Source: Oenanthe sinensis (taxonomy: Eukaryota; Streptophyta; Magnoliopsida; Apiales; Apiaceae). From it: 64,000 nt of DNA. Numbering within the stretch: the stretch's first letter is position 1; every line of letters starts with the position of its first letter. Positions 12,288 through 25,404 of this stretch are shown one piece after another. A program made the position numbers and the translations under genes. The notes beneath the pieces were generated by a model. The model was not told the origin of the DNA. It saw only the letters and a list, made by a program, of their open reading frames with translations, and did no database searches. The DNA is taken from the NCBI GenBank assembly GCA_028671895.1, contig CM053809.1, forward strand, positions 31,905,501 through 31,969,500. Direction: 5' to 3'.

Positions 12288-12612
12288 ATATTATATGATC
12301 CTGATCCTCCTAAGCTGCTAAGTTCTCGTCATGACACTTTAGGGTTCTAGGTTTTAGGAGAACGGGCGACTTAACAATAGTAATATATGTTTCAAACATC
12401 TATATAAACCATCAAGATATACAAGAACTCCCATTACAGAAACAATTCAACAACATAATAAAAATGGCATTTGTATCAAAATTTTGACACAAAAATATAA
12501 TCCTGATGTATCATATAATCATATACACAAAATTTTGTATAGCAATCAACCAAGTTGCAATAATACATGATAGTCTGAAACATAAAATTTAAATACCTCA
12601 GCCTCATTTCCA

Positions 12613-13569
12613 TCAACAATGATCATTCAACCATGTCAAGATATCATTCCTTACAATCTCGACATTCTCATCAGTCTCCCCAAACAACAAAGAATGAAGC
12701 ATCCCTTCATAAATCTTTATACTCTTATCTTTACTTTTAGCCTTTTCGTACAATTCTCTGCTTACTGCAGGATCAGTAACAACATCTGCACTACCATGTA
12801 ACACAATAAACCCAAGATTCACATCACTTAATCTAGTACTTACATAATCAGTAACTCTAAGTAACTCAACCACAGTGCCTAATCTAGGTTTCCCATTATA
12901 TCGCATTGGATTCATTCCGCTTATTATCCGTTTTTCAGGCACTTTGACAGACTTTTCTACTAAATCTGCAGTTGGGACAATAGGCAATGTGGGTGCAAAT
13001 CTTGAAACAAAAGTCAAAACCTCAGGAATAGGCCACTTTGGTTTGACTTTTTCCGAGATTTTACACATGGGTGCTACTAAAATTGCTCCATTAAATAGCT
13101 CCAAGGCCTTAAAATGAATCAACAAACATATAGCACCACCCATGGATTCACCAAACAAGAACTTAGGAAGGTCTTTTAACTGTGGGGTTTGTGTAATAAC
13201 TGATGAAAAGTATGATACACAATCGTTGACTAAAAAGTCAACGTTTGGTACAAAGGCTTTAAGGCCTTGTGATTGGCCATGACCTTCAAGATCCAAGGCA
13301 AAACAAGAAAACCCATGTTGGGCTAAGAAGATTGGAGTGCCTTGGAATGTCCAACTAATGTCATTACCATAACCATGGACCATACAAATGATGCCACGTG
13401 GAGGGGTTGTAATAGGTACCCATGATCTAGTAAAGAGAGATAGGCCTCTTGGTGATGTGTAGAAAGATTTAGTGGATTTGATGTTTTTGAGTTTGTAGTA
13501 ATCTTCTTCTGATGTGTCTCCCCAGTAGTGGAGACGGGGTTTTAAGGGTACTTTTTGTTCTTCCCCCAT
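12613..13569 (-). CDS. MAGL1: Monoacylglycerol lipase-like alpha/beta hydrolase (MAGL / caffeoylshikimate esterase family)
   Basis: A single-exon gene of 318 aa. Family members hydrolyse monoacylglycerols or lysophospholipids, and one branch cleaves caffeoyl shikimate in lignin synthesis. This protein looks closest to the At1g11090 (MAGL1) type, from memory, so a lipid ester is the likelier substrate. Visible motifs: oxyanion-loop HGYGND (65-70); GHGQSQG (96-102); nucleophile elbow GESMG with Ser142; acid Asp262 in HGSADVVTD; and His292 in EGMLHSLLFGE. The start ATG at 13569 is the first in frame, and the N-terminal MGEEQKVPLK lacks a signal peptide, so a cytosolic or membrane-peripheral place is expected. 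The stop is TGA or TAA-equivalent at the low-coordinate end, and the frame is unbroken. The gene is transcribed towards GID8. Confidence 0.92.
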   Translation of the reverse strand: MGEEQKVPLKPRLHYWGDTSEEDYYKLKNIKSTKSFYTSPRGLSLFTRSWVPITTPPRGIICMVHGYGNDISWTFQGTPIFLAQHGFSCFALDLEGHGQSQGLKAFVPNVDFLVNDCVSYFSSVITQTPQLKDLPKFLFGESMGGAICLLIHFKALELFNGAILVAPMCKISEKVKPKWPIPEVLTFVSRFAPTLPIVPTADLVEKSVKVPEKRIISGMNPMRYNGKPRLGTVVELLRVTDYVSTRLSDVNLGFIVLHGSADVVTDPAVSRELYEKAKSKDKSIKIYEGMLHSLLFGETDENVEIVRNDILTWLNDHC

Positions 13570-16500
13570 CTTTTTTTTTTGATGAATGGCTTTGTTGAGA
13601 CTTGTGAGATATAAGTTGTGCCTTTATGTTTTCTTGAAAATGGGCTGGTGGGTTGTTTAATTTGGTGAGATATTAAAGGGTTGTTTTATTAACAAAATTC
13701 CCCGTTGTACACGATCAAAATTTCATCTTATCTTTAAAACGATTTTAGCAATTTGTTTTCATGTAGGTCCAAAGAGGCCAAAAATCAATAGATTTTGTGC
13801 TATGGCTACTACAGTCTACAGCTACAAGAATACAAGACATATGCTTTGTTTGAAGTTTGAATAGAGCACTAAAAATGATCAATTGGACTGCTGCCTGCCT
13901 CCACCATTGAAATTGTTTGAGATAATGTTTCACTTTATTGTATGAAGGTAACCTTTTCTATTTTGTTTTATCTCCATTTTTCTTCTTGCTGTCATCATCT
14001 TATTGAATGTTTTTATTTTATCTTCATTTCTATTCTTGCTGTCATCATCTTATTGAATGTTTAAACTTTCATAGAAGCTTGAAATCTAGGGTTAATTATG
14101 AGTTACATTAAGACTGAAGGCCGTTTTTTAATACCATAAATTTATAATCATCACATCAAAATACACTGATACACGTGGGATTCGAGTATCACATGCAGGG
14201 GCGGACACACATGGTAGGCTCAAGGGGCTCCAGCACCCCTGGCTCTACATATTATGTATAAGAATATAAGCACTTTGTCCTAGCCCCTCAAATAGAGTAA
14301 ACACTGATACATTTACTTGACGATTCTTGAAGGGAGAAAAAATGTTGGCCGGTATTCAGAAGTCCAGGATTAACCTCTATGATCCAAATATAATCATGGG
14401 ACCTAGCTCAGTATTGAAATTTTCTTAAATAAAATGTATATCAGATTACCATAGGATGGAGAATATGGGTTAAGGACTAATAACACTTTACATATGATAT
14501 TTTGTGGATGTTTTTGCAATGGAATGGTTTTGTATCCTGTCAGTTGAAGGGTGGATAAGCTGAGAACTAGTAGTTTTGCAGCAAAAGATTGTCAAGGCCT
14601 TCACAAAAACCTCCATCATGAACTAATAAATTGAAAACTTGAAACAATTTTGAACATTGTGAAATGTTTCTATATGAGTTATGCGAGTATTTCCGCTAGT
14701 TGCAGTCCCATCCTTTTTCCAAAATAGACAAAAACTCTGATGGACCAGAACAAGAACAGAAGAACTCTCACAAGTGGACAATGTTAGTACCTTAGCTATA
14801 GCACCTATTGTATAGTCTAGAGCACTAAATTCCTTCCCTTGTCTTTAACTAAGATTATCAATGGAGTTTATATTTAGTTTTAACTTTTAACCAACAAACT
14901 TATTTGTTGCAAGGCAGCAGTACCTCAACAAGTGCATACTTGCTGGATGCTCTTATAAATGGTTAGTGGATAAGCCCATTTTTTAAATATGAAACATTAG
15001 TCATAATTTATTAAGATCTTATATTACCTTTTAAATATATATCAAAGTATCTAAAATTTGTGCTATTTAATTCTAACTTTGTGCTCTTTCTTTTGTTCTG
15101 GTTCATACAAGATTCTAAAGTACGAAATTCCATCTGTTTCTAGCTATACTGCAAATGTGATCTACAACACTTTGCACTTTTTAAAAACGTACTCTAATCT
15201 TCTCTAAACTTTAGAATTGCTGTTAAACTACTCAACTTAAAGCACTAGTGACATCCATTCTTTGTAGGCATCTAAAACCTGTAGACCTGAAATACGGACA
15301 AAAGATAGATGAACGACTTTATATACAATGGAATGAGCACTTCTGTTTACATCGTCCAAAATTTTCTTTTAAGAAAGGTGAATAGTACAGAGCTAAGGTA
15401 TTCCATTTTCATCGATATTCCTTGGTCCTAAGAGGCCTTGTTCTTCCAAATAGAGGCGTTTCCATCCTTCATCTTTAGTACCATGGCATATTTAGACATT
15501 GAAGTAAATAAGAAAGAAATGACAATATCAGAAATTGACGTCATGAAAGAACTTCTTGTAGTGAATAGTGATCCATACAAATTATATCTGTTGTTATCAC
15601 AGTGAGTGGAGAATATAATTATTTGTGCTTTGAATATATTTAATGGTCAGAAAGATAGGAGAAGGACGTCAAAATTATCATTACTCAGAATTTAGGTGCA
15701 CATATACATTGATAATTTTATTTCATTTTATATCTCTTATGTTTCTTCCTCAAGAAAATGTTAGGTGATTGGTCTTTTCTGCAAGTTTAGAAAACTCAAA
15801 GCTGACATTCTTTCTACGTCGTGTGTTACTTTCAGTCATCGCACTTGTGAGCCATTTTTTTTTTTTTGGGGGGGGGGGGAAGGGATGGTCTGTGTTATAT
15901 ATCAACCTGACATTTGGTATCATCAGCATGACACTGCAGTCAAACTATTATTTTTTATAGTAGTCTTATTCACATTCATTAATGAAGGTATACAAGTTGA
16001 AGATTTGATGTACTGTATTGGTTGATGATCTTCAAAAACAATCACTTAACTTCTAGTAATCAATTTCATTCATCAATAAAACTGTTAGGTGACTGGTCTT
16101 TTCTGATATTCTTCCATGGTGTAAAAAATATATTTTCAGTCGCAGCTATTGTGTGCCTTTGATTGAGGTGGGGGGGAGGTGTCTGCTTTATATTAACCTG
16201 ATACATGGTGTCATCGGCATGACATTATAATAATAAGTTATCTGATAAAATTGTTATTCTTATTCAAAAGTAAATGATAAACAAGTAGAAGATTTGATGT
16301 ACCGTATTGGTTGATGCTCTTTAAATATGAACCATTCGGTCATTTTGCATGCTTTCTCTGATTTCTGTATATCAAGCAGGGAATGTAAATGCAAGGACTG
16401 TATATGTTTGTTTCACGTGTAAATTCTAGATAGTACATCGATTATAACTTTGGAAACACACAGAGCATATATGTCACTATAGGTCTTAAAGTTAAAAAAA

Positions 16501-18120
16501 ACTTGAATTGGGTAACCATCGCACTATTGCAGAATATACCGATACTTCACATATAATTTGATGAGATAGAATGCATCAGGGAGATAGAATGAAAATATAT
16601 TCTTTTGTTTTACAGCTCTAAATGAAAAAATCACAAGAAAATAATACGTCAGGGAGATGAATCAGATTCTGGTATTTTAGAATTGGCAAGTGCATACAAA
16701 TAATAAAGAGGAAAAAAATGTGAAGACTGCCCTGGTCATGCTTACTCCTAGGGTTTAAATAGATAGTAAGAATTTAGTAGTTTGATAGACATGTTAGTGT
16801 AAGGTTGGGAGAGGGGTCACTAGCTCTCTCTTATACCGCAAGGGATATATGATATTCATTAAACGAATAAAAAAAAGCATTGTTTTATTGTCAAATTGTT
16901 AATTTATTGGCATGTAATTGACACCCTCATTGTGAAATTCAAGTTTGTCCTACTGCTTAATATTTTATTTTTTATTTTTTAAAATAAATATGATTTGTCA
17001 TGCATTATGTGTGGGAGTTGATACACTCTGCACTATCGAGCACACACTGTACAGCAGTGACTAAATAAGTCAGTTTTGCAATATCCCCCCCCCCCCAAAA
17101 AAAAAAAAATATCCCTTTGAAACATACTTTTTTTCTTTGAATGTGTTATATTAATGGCACATAAAATGGTGGTTAATGTACAGATTAGTAAGTTGAGTTT
17201 CATTAACCAGATTTGAGTCAAAGAAACATACCTCCATATTCCAAAAGGGCGAGCTATTCTAAACCTGATAGCTACGAATAGTGAGACACTATTCTACATG
17301 ATTTTATTGAATTTATAAAGTTGAAATACAACGAACTTTGTTGATTATTGACATACATGTTCATTATCTTGATTTCAGATCAAAGAATTACGGTTCGCCA
17401 CAAAACTCTTGTTTTCTTCTTTTTCATGATGAGATTCTGTAAAAAACTTAACTCTTATATAAAAGAAAGGCACCACCAGTTCAGACTTCAGAATATATTC
17501 CATTCTTTCTTTTTAGTATGCACTGTGTTATAAATACAAATAAGGACCAGGTCAAGAATCAAGATGCTAAATAAATCAAGAAAAGTTACATAGCATAGGC
17601 ATCACTTTATGGCTCTTCATTTTCTGTTATTGACTTTGTTACAGGAGCTTTCTTTTGAGAAGATCAAAATACACTAACTATAGTGATGTAGTTGAGTTAC
17701 TGCCACACAGTAGTTTGCTGTTATATGATTCTTTTTCAATCAATAGACACATTTAATAAATATGTATCAGATGATTTCACTTTGGCCTTTTCTGTTGCAG
17801 AGTGAATTCCAGGAACCCCTTGTGTTATGAACCCTTTGATATTCAATTATACTAAGAACCCGTCTACCTGTTTCTCGAAGTGATGATGAATCTAACTGGT
17901 GACATTATCTCATTGGTTCAGTTGTGATCCTCTTTAGATTTCAAAATTGTGGTTTGGGCTGTGCCATGTATTTTGAGCGGCTTGATCCATGTACCTCCTT
18001 TCTGGAGAATGAGGGTACCTATCACTAAGATAGAAATATAGAATAGGTGCTTATCGTTTTCTTTCAAATTTGTTTTTGTCATAAGTATATAGTATACATT
18101 AAATAATAAATTCTACATAA
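13570..18120. other. Gene-free region between MAGL and SCPL genes
   Basis: I see no coding exon on either strand. It holds a 50-bp-period tandem copy of CTTGCTGTCATCATCTTATT (13985 and 14035), a possible hAT-like terminus GCAGGGGCGGACAC near 14196, a diverged two-copy repeat at 15757-16330, and a C homopolymer near 17084-17096. The right end probably carries the distant SCPL promoter. Confidence 0.55.
15757..16330. repeat. Diverged direct duplication, period about 324 bp, each copy with a G tract
   Basis: The first copy starts TTAGGTGATTGGTCTTTTCT (15761) and the second TTAGGTGACTGGTCTTTTCT (about 16085). Both continue with a G run (about 15871 and 16169), then an AACCTGA-CAT-TGGT-TCATC block, and end in GAAGATTTGATGTAC-GTAT. 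Between these blocks the copies have diverged. No coding frame is shared. The nature of the unit is unknown. Confidence 0.7.
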
Positions 18121-18319
18121 GAGAAAACTTCTCCTAAGGATGACCTCGGGTAGTTGCCTCAGGTTAAGTTCAATTCTAGTACAAAAATAAGATGACAATT
18201 TTGTAAATATTAGCTCACCCCCCCCCCCCTCGTATTCACATAAATACCCTTTTGTTATTATTTTATTTTGTTTTAACCTCAGGTAATCTCCTGAGGTCAC
18301 CCTCAGGAGCAGCAAGCTC
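18121..18319. mobile_element. Mutator-like MITE with 9-bp target-site duplication
   Basis: Imperfect terminal inverted repeats of about 45 bases. Left CTCCTAAGGATGACCTCGGG mirrors right CTGAGGTCACCCTCAGGAG. The 9-bp duplication TCTACATAA flanks it exactly, at 18112-18120 and 18320-18328. A run of C at about 18218-18230 sits in the middle. The 9-bp duplication points to the Mutator superfamily. No coding capacity. Confidence 0.85.
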
Positions 18320-18927
18320 TCTACATAAACATAGCCCCCAAGGAAAAAATAAAACCAATTTTACAAGGAGCTATAGATTTATTAAAGTATTGTATAGGCT
18401 CATGCATTCTGTAAGTTGATTCACTACATTACAAATTTAACCTTTCTGGGTTTGGATGCCTAGGCACAAAATTAAATCAAGTTTGAAAATGGTCGCATGC
18501 ATTGTAGGCACGAAAGACAATAGATTACATTCCTATCTCTGTTTTACATAGAAAGAGTTTTATCTTTAAAATTTACATACAAACTTTGAGTACACATATA
18601 TATTGCCAGTATCCATTTTTAGTAGGGGTGATATGAACATGTAAGTTTGAGATCATTGTGTCATTAGTTCTGCAATGAATAAAGATGAAATTAGTTTTCT
18701 GGAATAATGGTAGAGTATTAATTGATTTTTTGACCAATAATAATTCACGTGTCGGATCTATATCCCTTTACAGATAATGGAGATTGCTCATGCAAGCAAC
18801 TCTAGAACCTGCCCCAGATGTGTGTCATATGCCATACAGTTGCCACATAGGATTCTTTTAAAATATACATTTTTATAATAACCGATTTTGGTCTTATACT
18901 AATGGATGTAATAGTGGTATTCTCAAG

Positions 18928-18937
18928 TATATATAGA
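18928..18937 (+). promoter_or_regulatory. Possible TATA box of the SCPL gene
   Basis: TATATATAGA lies about 70 bases upstream of the ATG at 19007, a normal spacing for a plant promoter with a short leader. It is called on position and sequence only. Confidence 0.4.
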
Positions 18938-19006
18938 CATGCATGGGTCATTATGATTTTTATCCTTTACTATAGAAGTTGTTGGTAAGTTAGTTGACTG
19001 TGAATT

Positions 19007-22000
19007 ATGGATTTTGCTCTAAACTCAATAGTTTTCCTTATTGTCATGTATACTGCCTTGTTTTCCGGGTCAACTGTTTTTTGTGCTACACATGGTCAGT
19101 TGATCACTGATAAGAAATTTCACCCTTTGGCTAGTGATCATCTTGTGACTAACTTGCCTGGCCAGCCTAATGTCGACTTTCATCATTATGCTGGGTACAT
19201 TACCGTAAATGAAGAAAATGGAAGGGCGCTTTTCTACTGGTTTTATGAAGCTTCAACTCTATCTGATGACAAACCCTTGGTGCTATGGCTCAATGGAGGT
19301 AAAAAGAAGAAAGAAACTATAATGATATAGACTTCTCTATAGTTTCCCATGTTAGCATGTGCTAAATGACACAAATAATGAATTATGCTTGTATGTTACG
19401 TTTGAAGCTGTGTTATATTGTATAGACTGATTTTCTATGTTTCCCTTTACTGGTCACTTGGATTATTATATTAATCTTTCTGACCATGCCAATCTATCCG
19501 GTGATAATCTGTATGAAAAATTGTGATTTGCTCAGGAAGTTTCTGCAGATAAAGGCAGAGAGTGGGAGATCCCTTTTTGGCTTTTCATGCTGTCTTGTCT
19601 TTAGACAGTTACACTTCAAACAAAGCAAAAACCTTCTATTACGTCTAACGTTACTTGCCTAATTCTGATTTTAAATCCTTTCATATTCGTCGCTGAAATA
19701 ATCATTTTTTGTTGTTTCCTATTCATTTGAGGTAATAAGCTTAACTTGCACTTTGTTGAGTGTGTTGATCATGCTACCCATAAGGTGGCAATAACCTAAA
19801 CATGTCCCAGGACCTGGGTGCTCTTCTGTGGGATATGGAGCAACACAAGAAATTGGACCTTTTGTTGTAAATGAAAACGGCCACGATCTTAGCATAAATC
19901 CTTACTCATGGAACAAAGGTACAATTTTCCACTATCATATAAACAAGGCTAAATGCATCATGCTAATTAAATATTGATTACACAATAAGTCTGAGCTCAT
20001 ACTTTATCATAATAACATTATTATTTTACTTACTCATTGTGTGACCAAAAAGAATAAGAATAATATCATTTTTTTCTAATGCTGATGATGCAGAGGCCAA
20101 CATGTTATTCCTGGAATCTCCAGTAGGTGTTGGCTTTTCATACTCCAATACAACTAGTGATTATGATAAACTTGGAGATGACTTTACAGGTGGGTGATAT
20201 GTAAAATACTAAAACATCCATGCACTTCATTCTTCTTTGCAGTTTTTTAATTCTTACTGGTCTTAACTTTACACCCTTCCCTTTATTATAAAAATTCAAC
20301 TTACATATGTACAAGGTAAATGGACAACAAGCTGCGCCGCAAGTCCTCATTAAATTGTTATTTTTTCTTGTATAAATATTTTTCAAGTTTTCTGCTTGCA
20401 TTTGTTACATTGTTGTATTGATTGTAAGGCTAATTTTTTTGTGTGGATTATATCAGCAATCGATGCTTACAATTTCCTGCACAAATGGTTTCTAAAGTTC
20501 CCATCATTCAGAATGAGGACTTTATACATTGCAGGTGAAAGCTATGCAGGTATGTGCTTTAATTATCTTCCTGTGAGTTCATTATATATGCAATCCTCGT
20601 GTATGCCTATAATACGTTTGAGCTCCAGGAAAATATGTTCCAGAACTGGCAGGCCTCATCTATGAAAACAACAAGGATCGTTCCTTGCACATCAATTTGA
20701 TGGGAATACTAGTAGGGTCTCTTCTGAACTGTAAACCTAAATTTGAGTATATAATTACTCATGTATTCAGGTTTTGATAATTCAGTGCAAAATTTAAAAC
20801 TTGTTCTTTGTTGTATTCTTTTATTCTTCAAAAACCTTTTAAAATATAATTGTGCAATTTTAAGTGGTGAATACCTTTCATTTGTATCTGAGCAGCTGGG
20901 TAATCCTGAAACATGTGATGCGGAAGACTGGAAAGGTCTTTTGGATTATGCTTGGAGCCATGCTGTAATATCTGATGAAACGTATAATACTATCAGAAAA
21001 TCTTGTGATTTTTACAGCAACAACACATGGAGCAATAAAGAGTGCAGTCAGGCAGTGGATGAGGTCCTCAAACAATATAATGAGATTGATATCTTCAGTC
21101 TCTATACATCAGTCTGTATTGCTAGTTCAGCAGTTTCAAAAGACAAATTACTGAAAGTCATGTACAGGGGCACATCTAAGATGGTAAGTCCTTGTTTCAT
21201 TATTTAGTTCTGGTGTTCTAATCATGCTACATAGACACACTAAAGATCAGACAAGTGTGGTTTAAGGCATCCAACGTCGGTCTCCTAGTTTAACTGATAT
21301 AAAAAATTTGGCAGCATCCGTTCTCTGTCCAAGTGCCAACTATCACATACAGGTAGGTCAGGGCAAAAGTTTTTGGATGTAGGGTGTACTTGTAAATAGA
21401 AAAAGAGAATAGTAAAGTGAAAGTGCCCTTGTCTTCTCGTTTTCATTTATCTAAACTTAACATTCAGCTTACGACTTGAATATTTTTAAAGACGATTACA
21501 GCAATATTTTCGTATTGGACAAATTGCTCAAGTTGAACTGTTCATAAATCTGATATATAGTAATTATTGTTGTCTATCAGATACCACGTATCATAGGTGG
21601 TTATGATCCATGCCTTGACGACTATGCAAAAAGTTATTACAACAAACATGATGTTCAGAAGGCACTACATGTCAGTGAGGGTCACCATATCAAAAACTGG
21701 AGTATCTGCAAGTAATTTATTGCGTCTCTTTCTGCCTTGTTTTGTTATTTTTAAGCAACATGTTATAGTGCTCATAAGCTCAGGCTGTACAGGAAGTTTA
21801 TAATTTCATGCAGTTTATAAATTCTTAAAATGACTGATGATCTTCATGTTGCCTACTAAACCAAATGAATACAGTATGGACATTTTTCATGGCTGGAAAG
21901 ATTCTAAAGAATCTGTTCTTCCAATTTACAAGGAGCTTATAGCTGCAGGACTAAGAATATGGGTATACAGGTATATTTTTATAATCACATAATTTGTTAA

Positions 22001-23077
22001 AATTTCCTTTATAATTCACATTTTTAACTCTTCTTTTTGGATGATTCAGCGGTGACACTGATGGAAGAGTACCGGTTTTATCCACAAGATACAGCTTGAG
22101 CACCCTCATGCTTCCAATCAACAGGTCATGGAGGCCTTGGTACCACCAGAAGCAGGTAATGTTCAGTAAGCATTGTTAAATTTTTTACTGCAAAAGTCGA
22201 ATGAAGCTTTTGTTGGTATATGTAGTATTTCATATTCATCCATGTATACTGTATGTGTATTGATATATATATATATATATATATATAAGAATCCTAATAT
22301 GAATGATCTGCACATATATACACCATAGACAGGAGATATAAGACTAAGTACACATATATTGTTTAGACGTTAGCCAAGTGAGTAGGGTTGATAATTGTTT
22401 AATTCAAGCTCAGTTTGCTCAAATTGTGTCCTTAAGACAAATTTGTCTCCTTTACGGCACTCAAGGTTGTAGACATTTGCCTCAGGTTAGAACGGATTAC
22501 ATCCTGATGAATTGCAGCGGTTCAAACTCAACAGAACAAACAAACTAAAATCTGAATTTGCACTTTAAATGTCTGGATATGGTTTTATTTATATATATAT
22601 ATTTTTGAAAACCACATAAGAATAATTTTTGTGAAGAGTAAAGACAATCCTATGTGTGGTTCTTCCTCGTAGCCATTCGGGTTGTCTATTTGCAGAGGTG
22701 TGTCTGTTTAAGGTGAAGCTTCAAACACACCAAGGGTCGATTTAGGACATGACTTTTGTAACACAAAAATACTTGGCCCAAAAAACACACACTGAAAAAT
22801 ATTGCATAATCTTACAATTATATATTAATCTTTCTACTCATAATTTAACAGCTTTCGCACTTCCTCTAGCTACATGTTGGTTTTCGTCATGTAACATTGC
22901 GGATAATAACATAATTAGTTATGGGATCAGGTTGCTGGTTGGATTCAAGAGTATGAAGGGCTAACATTTGCAACATTTAGAGGAGCTGGCCATGCAGTGC
23001 CCATTTTTAAACCAAGTGAATCATTGGCTTTCTTCTCAGCCTTCCTCAATGGCCAATCTTTACCTCTTCAACGCTAG
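19007..23077 (+). CDS. SCPL31: Serine carboxypeptidase-like protein (group II, SCPL31-like)
   Basis: A secreted or vacuolar peptidase of family S10. Ten exons: 19007-19298, 19811-19918, 20094-20189, 20457-20549, 20629-20711, 20896-21183, 21581-21711, 21875-21970, 22050-22155 and 22931-23077 (TAG). All phases agree and give 479 aa, a normal length. Residues 1 to about 26 form a hydrophobic signal peptide ending STVFCATHG. The mature enzyme shows WLNGGPGCSSVGYG, the nucleophile Ser194 in AGESYAG, Asp398 in YSGDTDGRVP and His452 in GAGHAVP, so the catalytic triad is complete. Paired cysteines are present (PGCSS, DYAWS...KSCDF, KECSQ, YDPCLD, WSIC). The ATQEIGPF and LGNPETCDAEDW stretches resemble Arabidopsis SCPL31-type enzymes as I remember them. 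It could act as a peptidase or, as some relatives do, as an acyltransferase; the group II features favour peptidase. Intron 9 carries an (AT)n tract near 22265-22286. Confidence 0.93.
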
Positions 23078-24960
23078 CTAGCTAGCAGCTATGTAGTCGA
23101 AGATCGAACAGTCTGTGTTTCCGAATGATTTTCTTCTTAATAAAAAGGTCGAGAATTCTAGCAACATGTATGCAGGGCACCAGTTCTTATAAGTTATTAC
23201 TAATTCTCCAACATACTACATTAGTTAAAATGTCAAGGAAAGTACAATATTCGCTTGTTTACAAGTCAATATTGCCTTTTTTCCAATCACTACCTAGTTA
23301 AAATAATTAACATGAAAAAATAATTAGGGTGGTCAAATTTTTTATCGTCAACTAAATATGATAAATTATGAAGGTTTTTTCGAATTAATTCTATAACTGA
23401 TCCACCCTGCATACTACTAGGCACTATTGCAAGAGAATGAAGCAGTTCGGTCAAATTTGTGCTTAAGAAAACGAATTAATACGTCGTCGAATCATAAAAA
23501 AGGTTAACAAGTTGAAAGTTGAAACCACCACTTCCACTAGGTGTCGGTGGATACGCTGTCGGGTTTTCAAAGCATTATTAGCTTGGTAAACCATACTGTA
23601 CTACCCTGTTACCCGCACGGGAAGACAGTAATAAATAATATATTATATATTTTAAATAAATTAAATATTTAATTTGCTTATTTATGTTTTTTATGTAATG
23701 TTATACATAGAATAAATTATTTTTGAATCATATTTATATTATGTGTTTAAATTCTCATTAATATATTATTATATATTTATATTAATTAACATAGATTAAT
23801 AAACCATGCAAAGTATTAATAAATTTTTATTAATAAAAAGAGTTTCGAATGTATTAGAAAATATTTTATTTAAAATTTAAATAAAAGAATATCTTTTTAA
23901 TATTCAAAATTTTTATTTTAAAATTGAAATTTTAAATAAATTAAAGTATTTGAGCGATGAGGAAATTGAAACATGCTATTAGATGTGAGTACAATTCTAT
24001 ATTCTAGTTAAAAAAGAAATTCGTTTAAAATAATATAATATAAAAGTATATATAATATAGTTAGAGTGCAATAATAAAAATCAATTAATATAAATAAAAT
24101 AATAATATTATTTTAATATTCATAAAATTTAATTAATAAATTATGATATTAAATAAATTAAAAATGTTGACTAACGAGTAAATTAAAACATAGTTATTTA
24201 TTCATTAAAAGAATGTGTTTGAAATTGAGTAAGAGGTGGAGTGTAACACAAAAGAACGAGACCACGGTTAAACACTTGCCCGGCTTTAATAATAGATTAC
24301 ATCTAATGTACCTATCGTTAGGTAGTGTGTCCAATAAAACATCATGATTAAATAGATTAAGCTAGTTAACTGTATCTTCTTTAGATATAATTTTTGTTAA
24401 TTTCAAATAAAATGAGTCGGACTAAAATAAACTTGTGCACCAATTCTTCTATTTATTTGCAATATTATTTCTACTACTGTATTAATCATCTTTATAGTTG
24501 TTTAAATTTAATTATTTCTTTTAAATTTTTATTTCTGTTTTTTTCTTTAATTCATCCCATCTTAAGAATTATTTCTTCTTCCTAAATTATTCCAATTCGA
24601 TGTTTGATATCAAACTAACATCGTGTGTGTGTGTGTATATATATTATATATATATAGAGAGAGATGATAACAATAGGTTAAAAAAATTTTAATGTGAGAA
24701 TCAGGAAAATTTTCATTAATTTTGTAGAATTATAATAAAAAATATAAAAAAATGTTTAAATAAATTTATTATTATAATTTTATAAATAAAATTATGATCT
24801 TGTACTATTTTTTTATTTTTTATTATAGTTCTGCAGAATTTTTATGATTGACAACCGAAAAGTTTGTTTAAACTGATTACTCCAGGATCATTTAATATTT
24901 TGCACCATAACTCTGCCCTGTACCATAACTCCCCTCTATATATTTACCAGAAAAATGAGA
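23078..24960. other. SCPL 3' UTR, then A/T-rich spacer with degenerate repeats
   Basis: The first 100 bases carry a possible polyadenylation signal (AATAAA near 23139). From about 23590 to 24900 the sequence is extremely A/T-rich, with a short C/G island (TTACCCGCACGGGAAGAC, near 23609) that is typical of old transposon debris. A (TG)n(TA)n tract lies at about 24622-24655, followed by a GA run. No gene is seen. Confidence 0.5.
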
Positions 24961-25205
24961 ATCATGAGTATTGCACTGAGGATGTTTTTGGTTTGAGTTC
25001 CTTCTAAACATTAAATCTAGTGCAAGCAGAAGAAGATGAAGTACAACTTACACAAGACACAAGTGTTCAGAAATGTGACAGTCCCAAATATGATGAGTAG
25101 ATCACTGCTATTGTGGACCCCACTTTCCTAAATCTTGTAGTAGAATACATTAAAAATTGCCCGCTCATCAACAATCACAGAAGCCAACCCCTCCACTCTT
25201 TCAGC

Positions 25206-25224
25206 CCCCCCCCCCCCCCCTCTC
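25206..25224 (+). repeat. C homopolymer followed by CT run in the CIP7-like leader
   Basis: A run of about 15 C ends in TCTCTG, roughly 180 bases ahead of the CIP7-like start codon and so within its leader or core promoter. Such runs vary in length and may fold as i-motif (C strand) or G-quadruplex (G strand). Confidence 0.7.
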
Positions 25225-25404
25225 TGCACACACTCCCATGTGCATTGCTTTATCATCTCTTGCTGTCTTTCCTTCATCATCACAATAGATTTGTGACAAA
25301 AACACAAAAAGAAGGCTTTTTCAACAACATGAACTTTCACTCCATGTTCTAAAAGCCAACCCCTTTGATTTGGTTTTTCTATAGTTCATTTGATTTGTAC
25401 AGTT

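Noticed and set aside
14190..14300. hAT transposon terminus GCAGGGGCGGACAC
   Set aside because: Only one end is seen; no opposite terminus or 8-bp duplication found, so it is not listed as an element.
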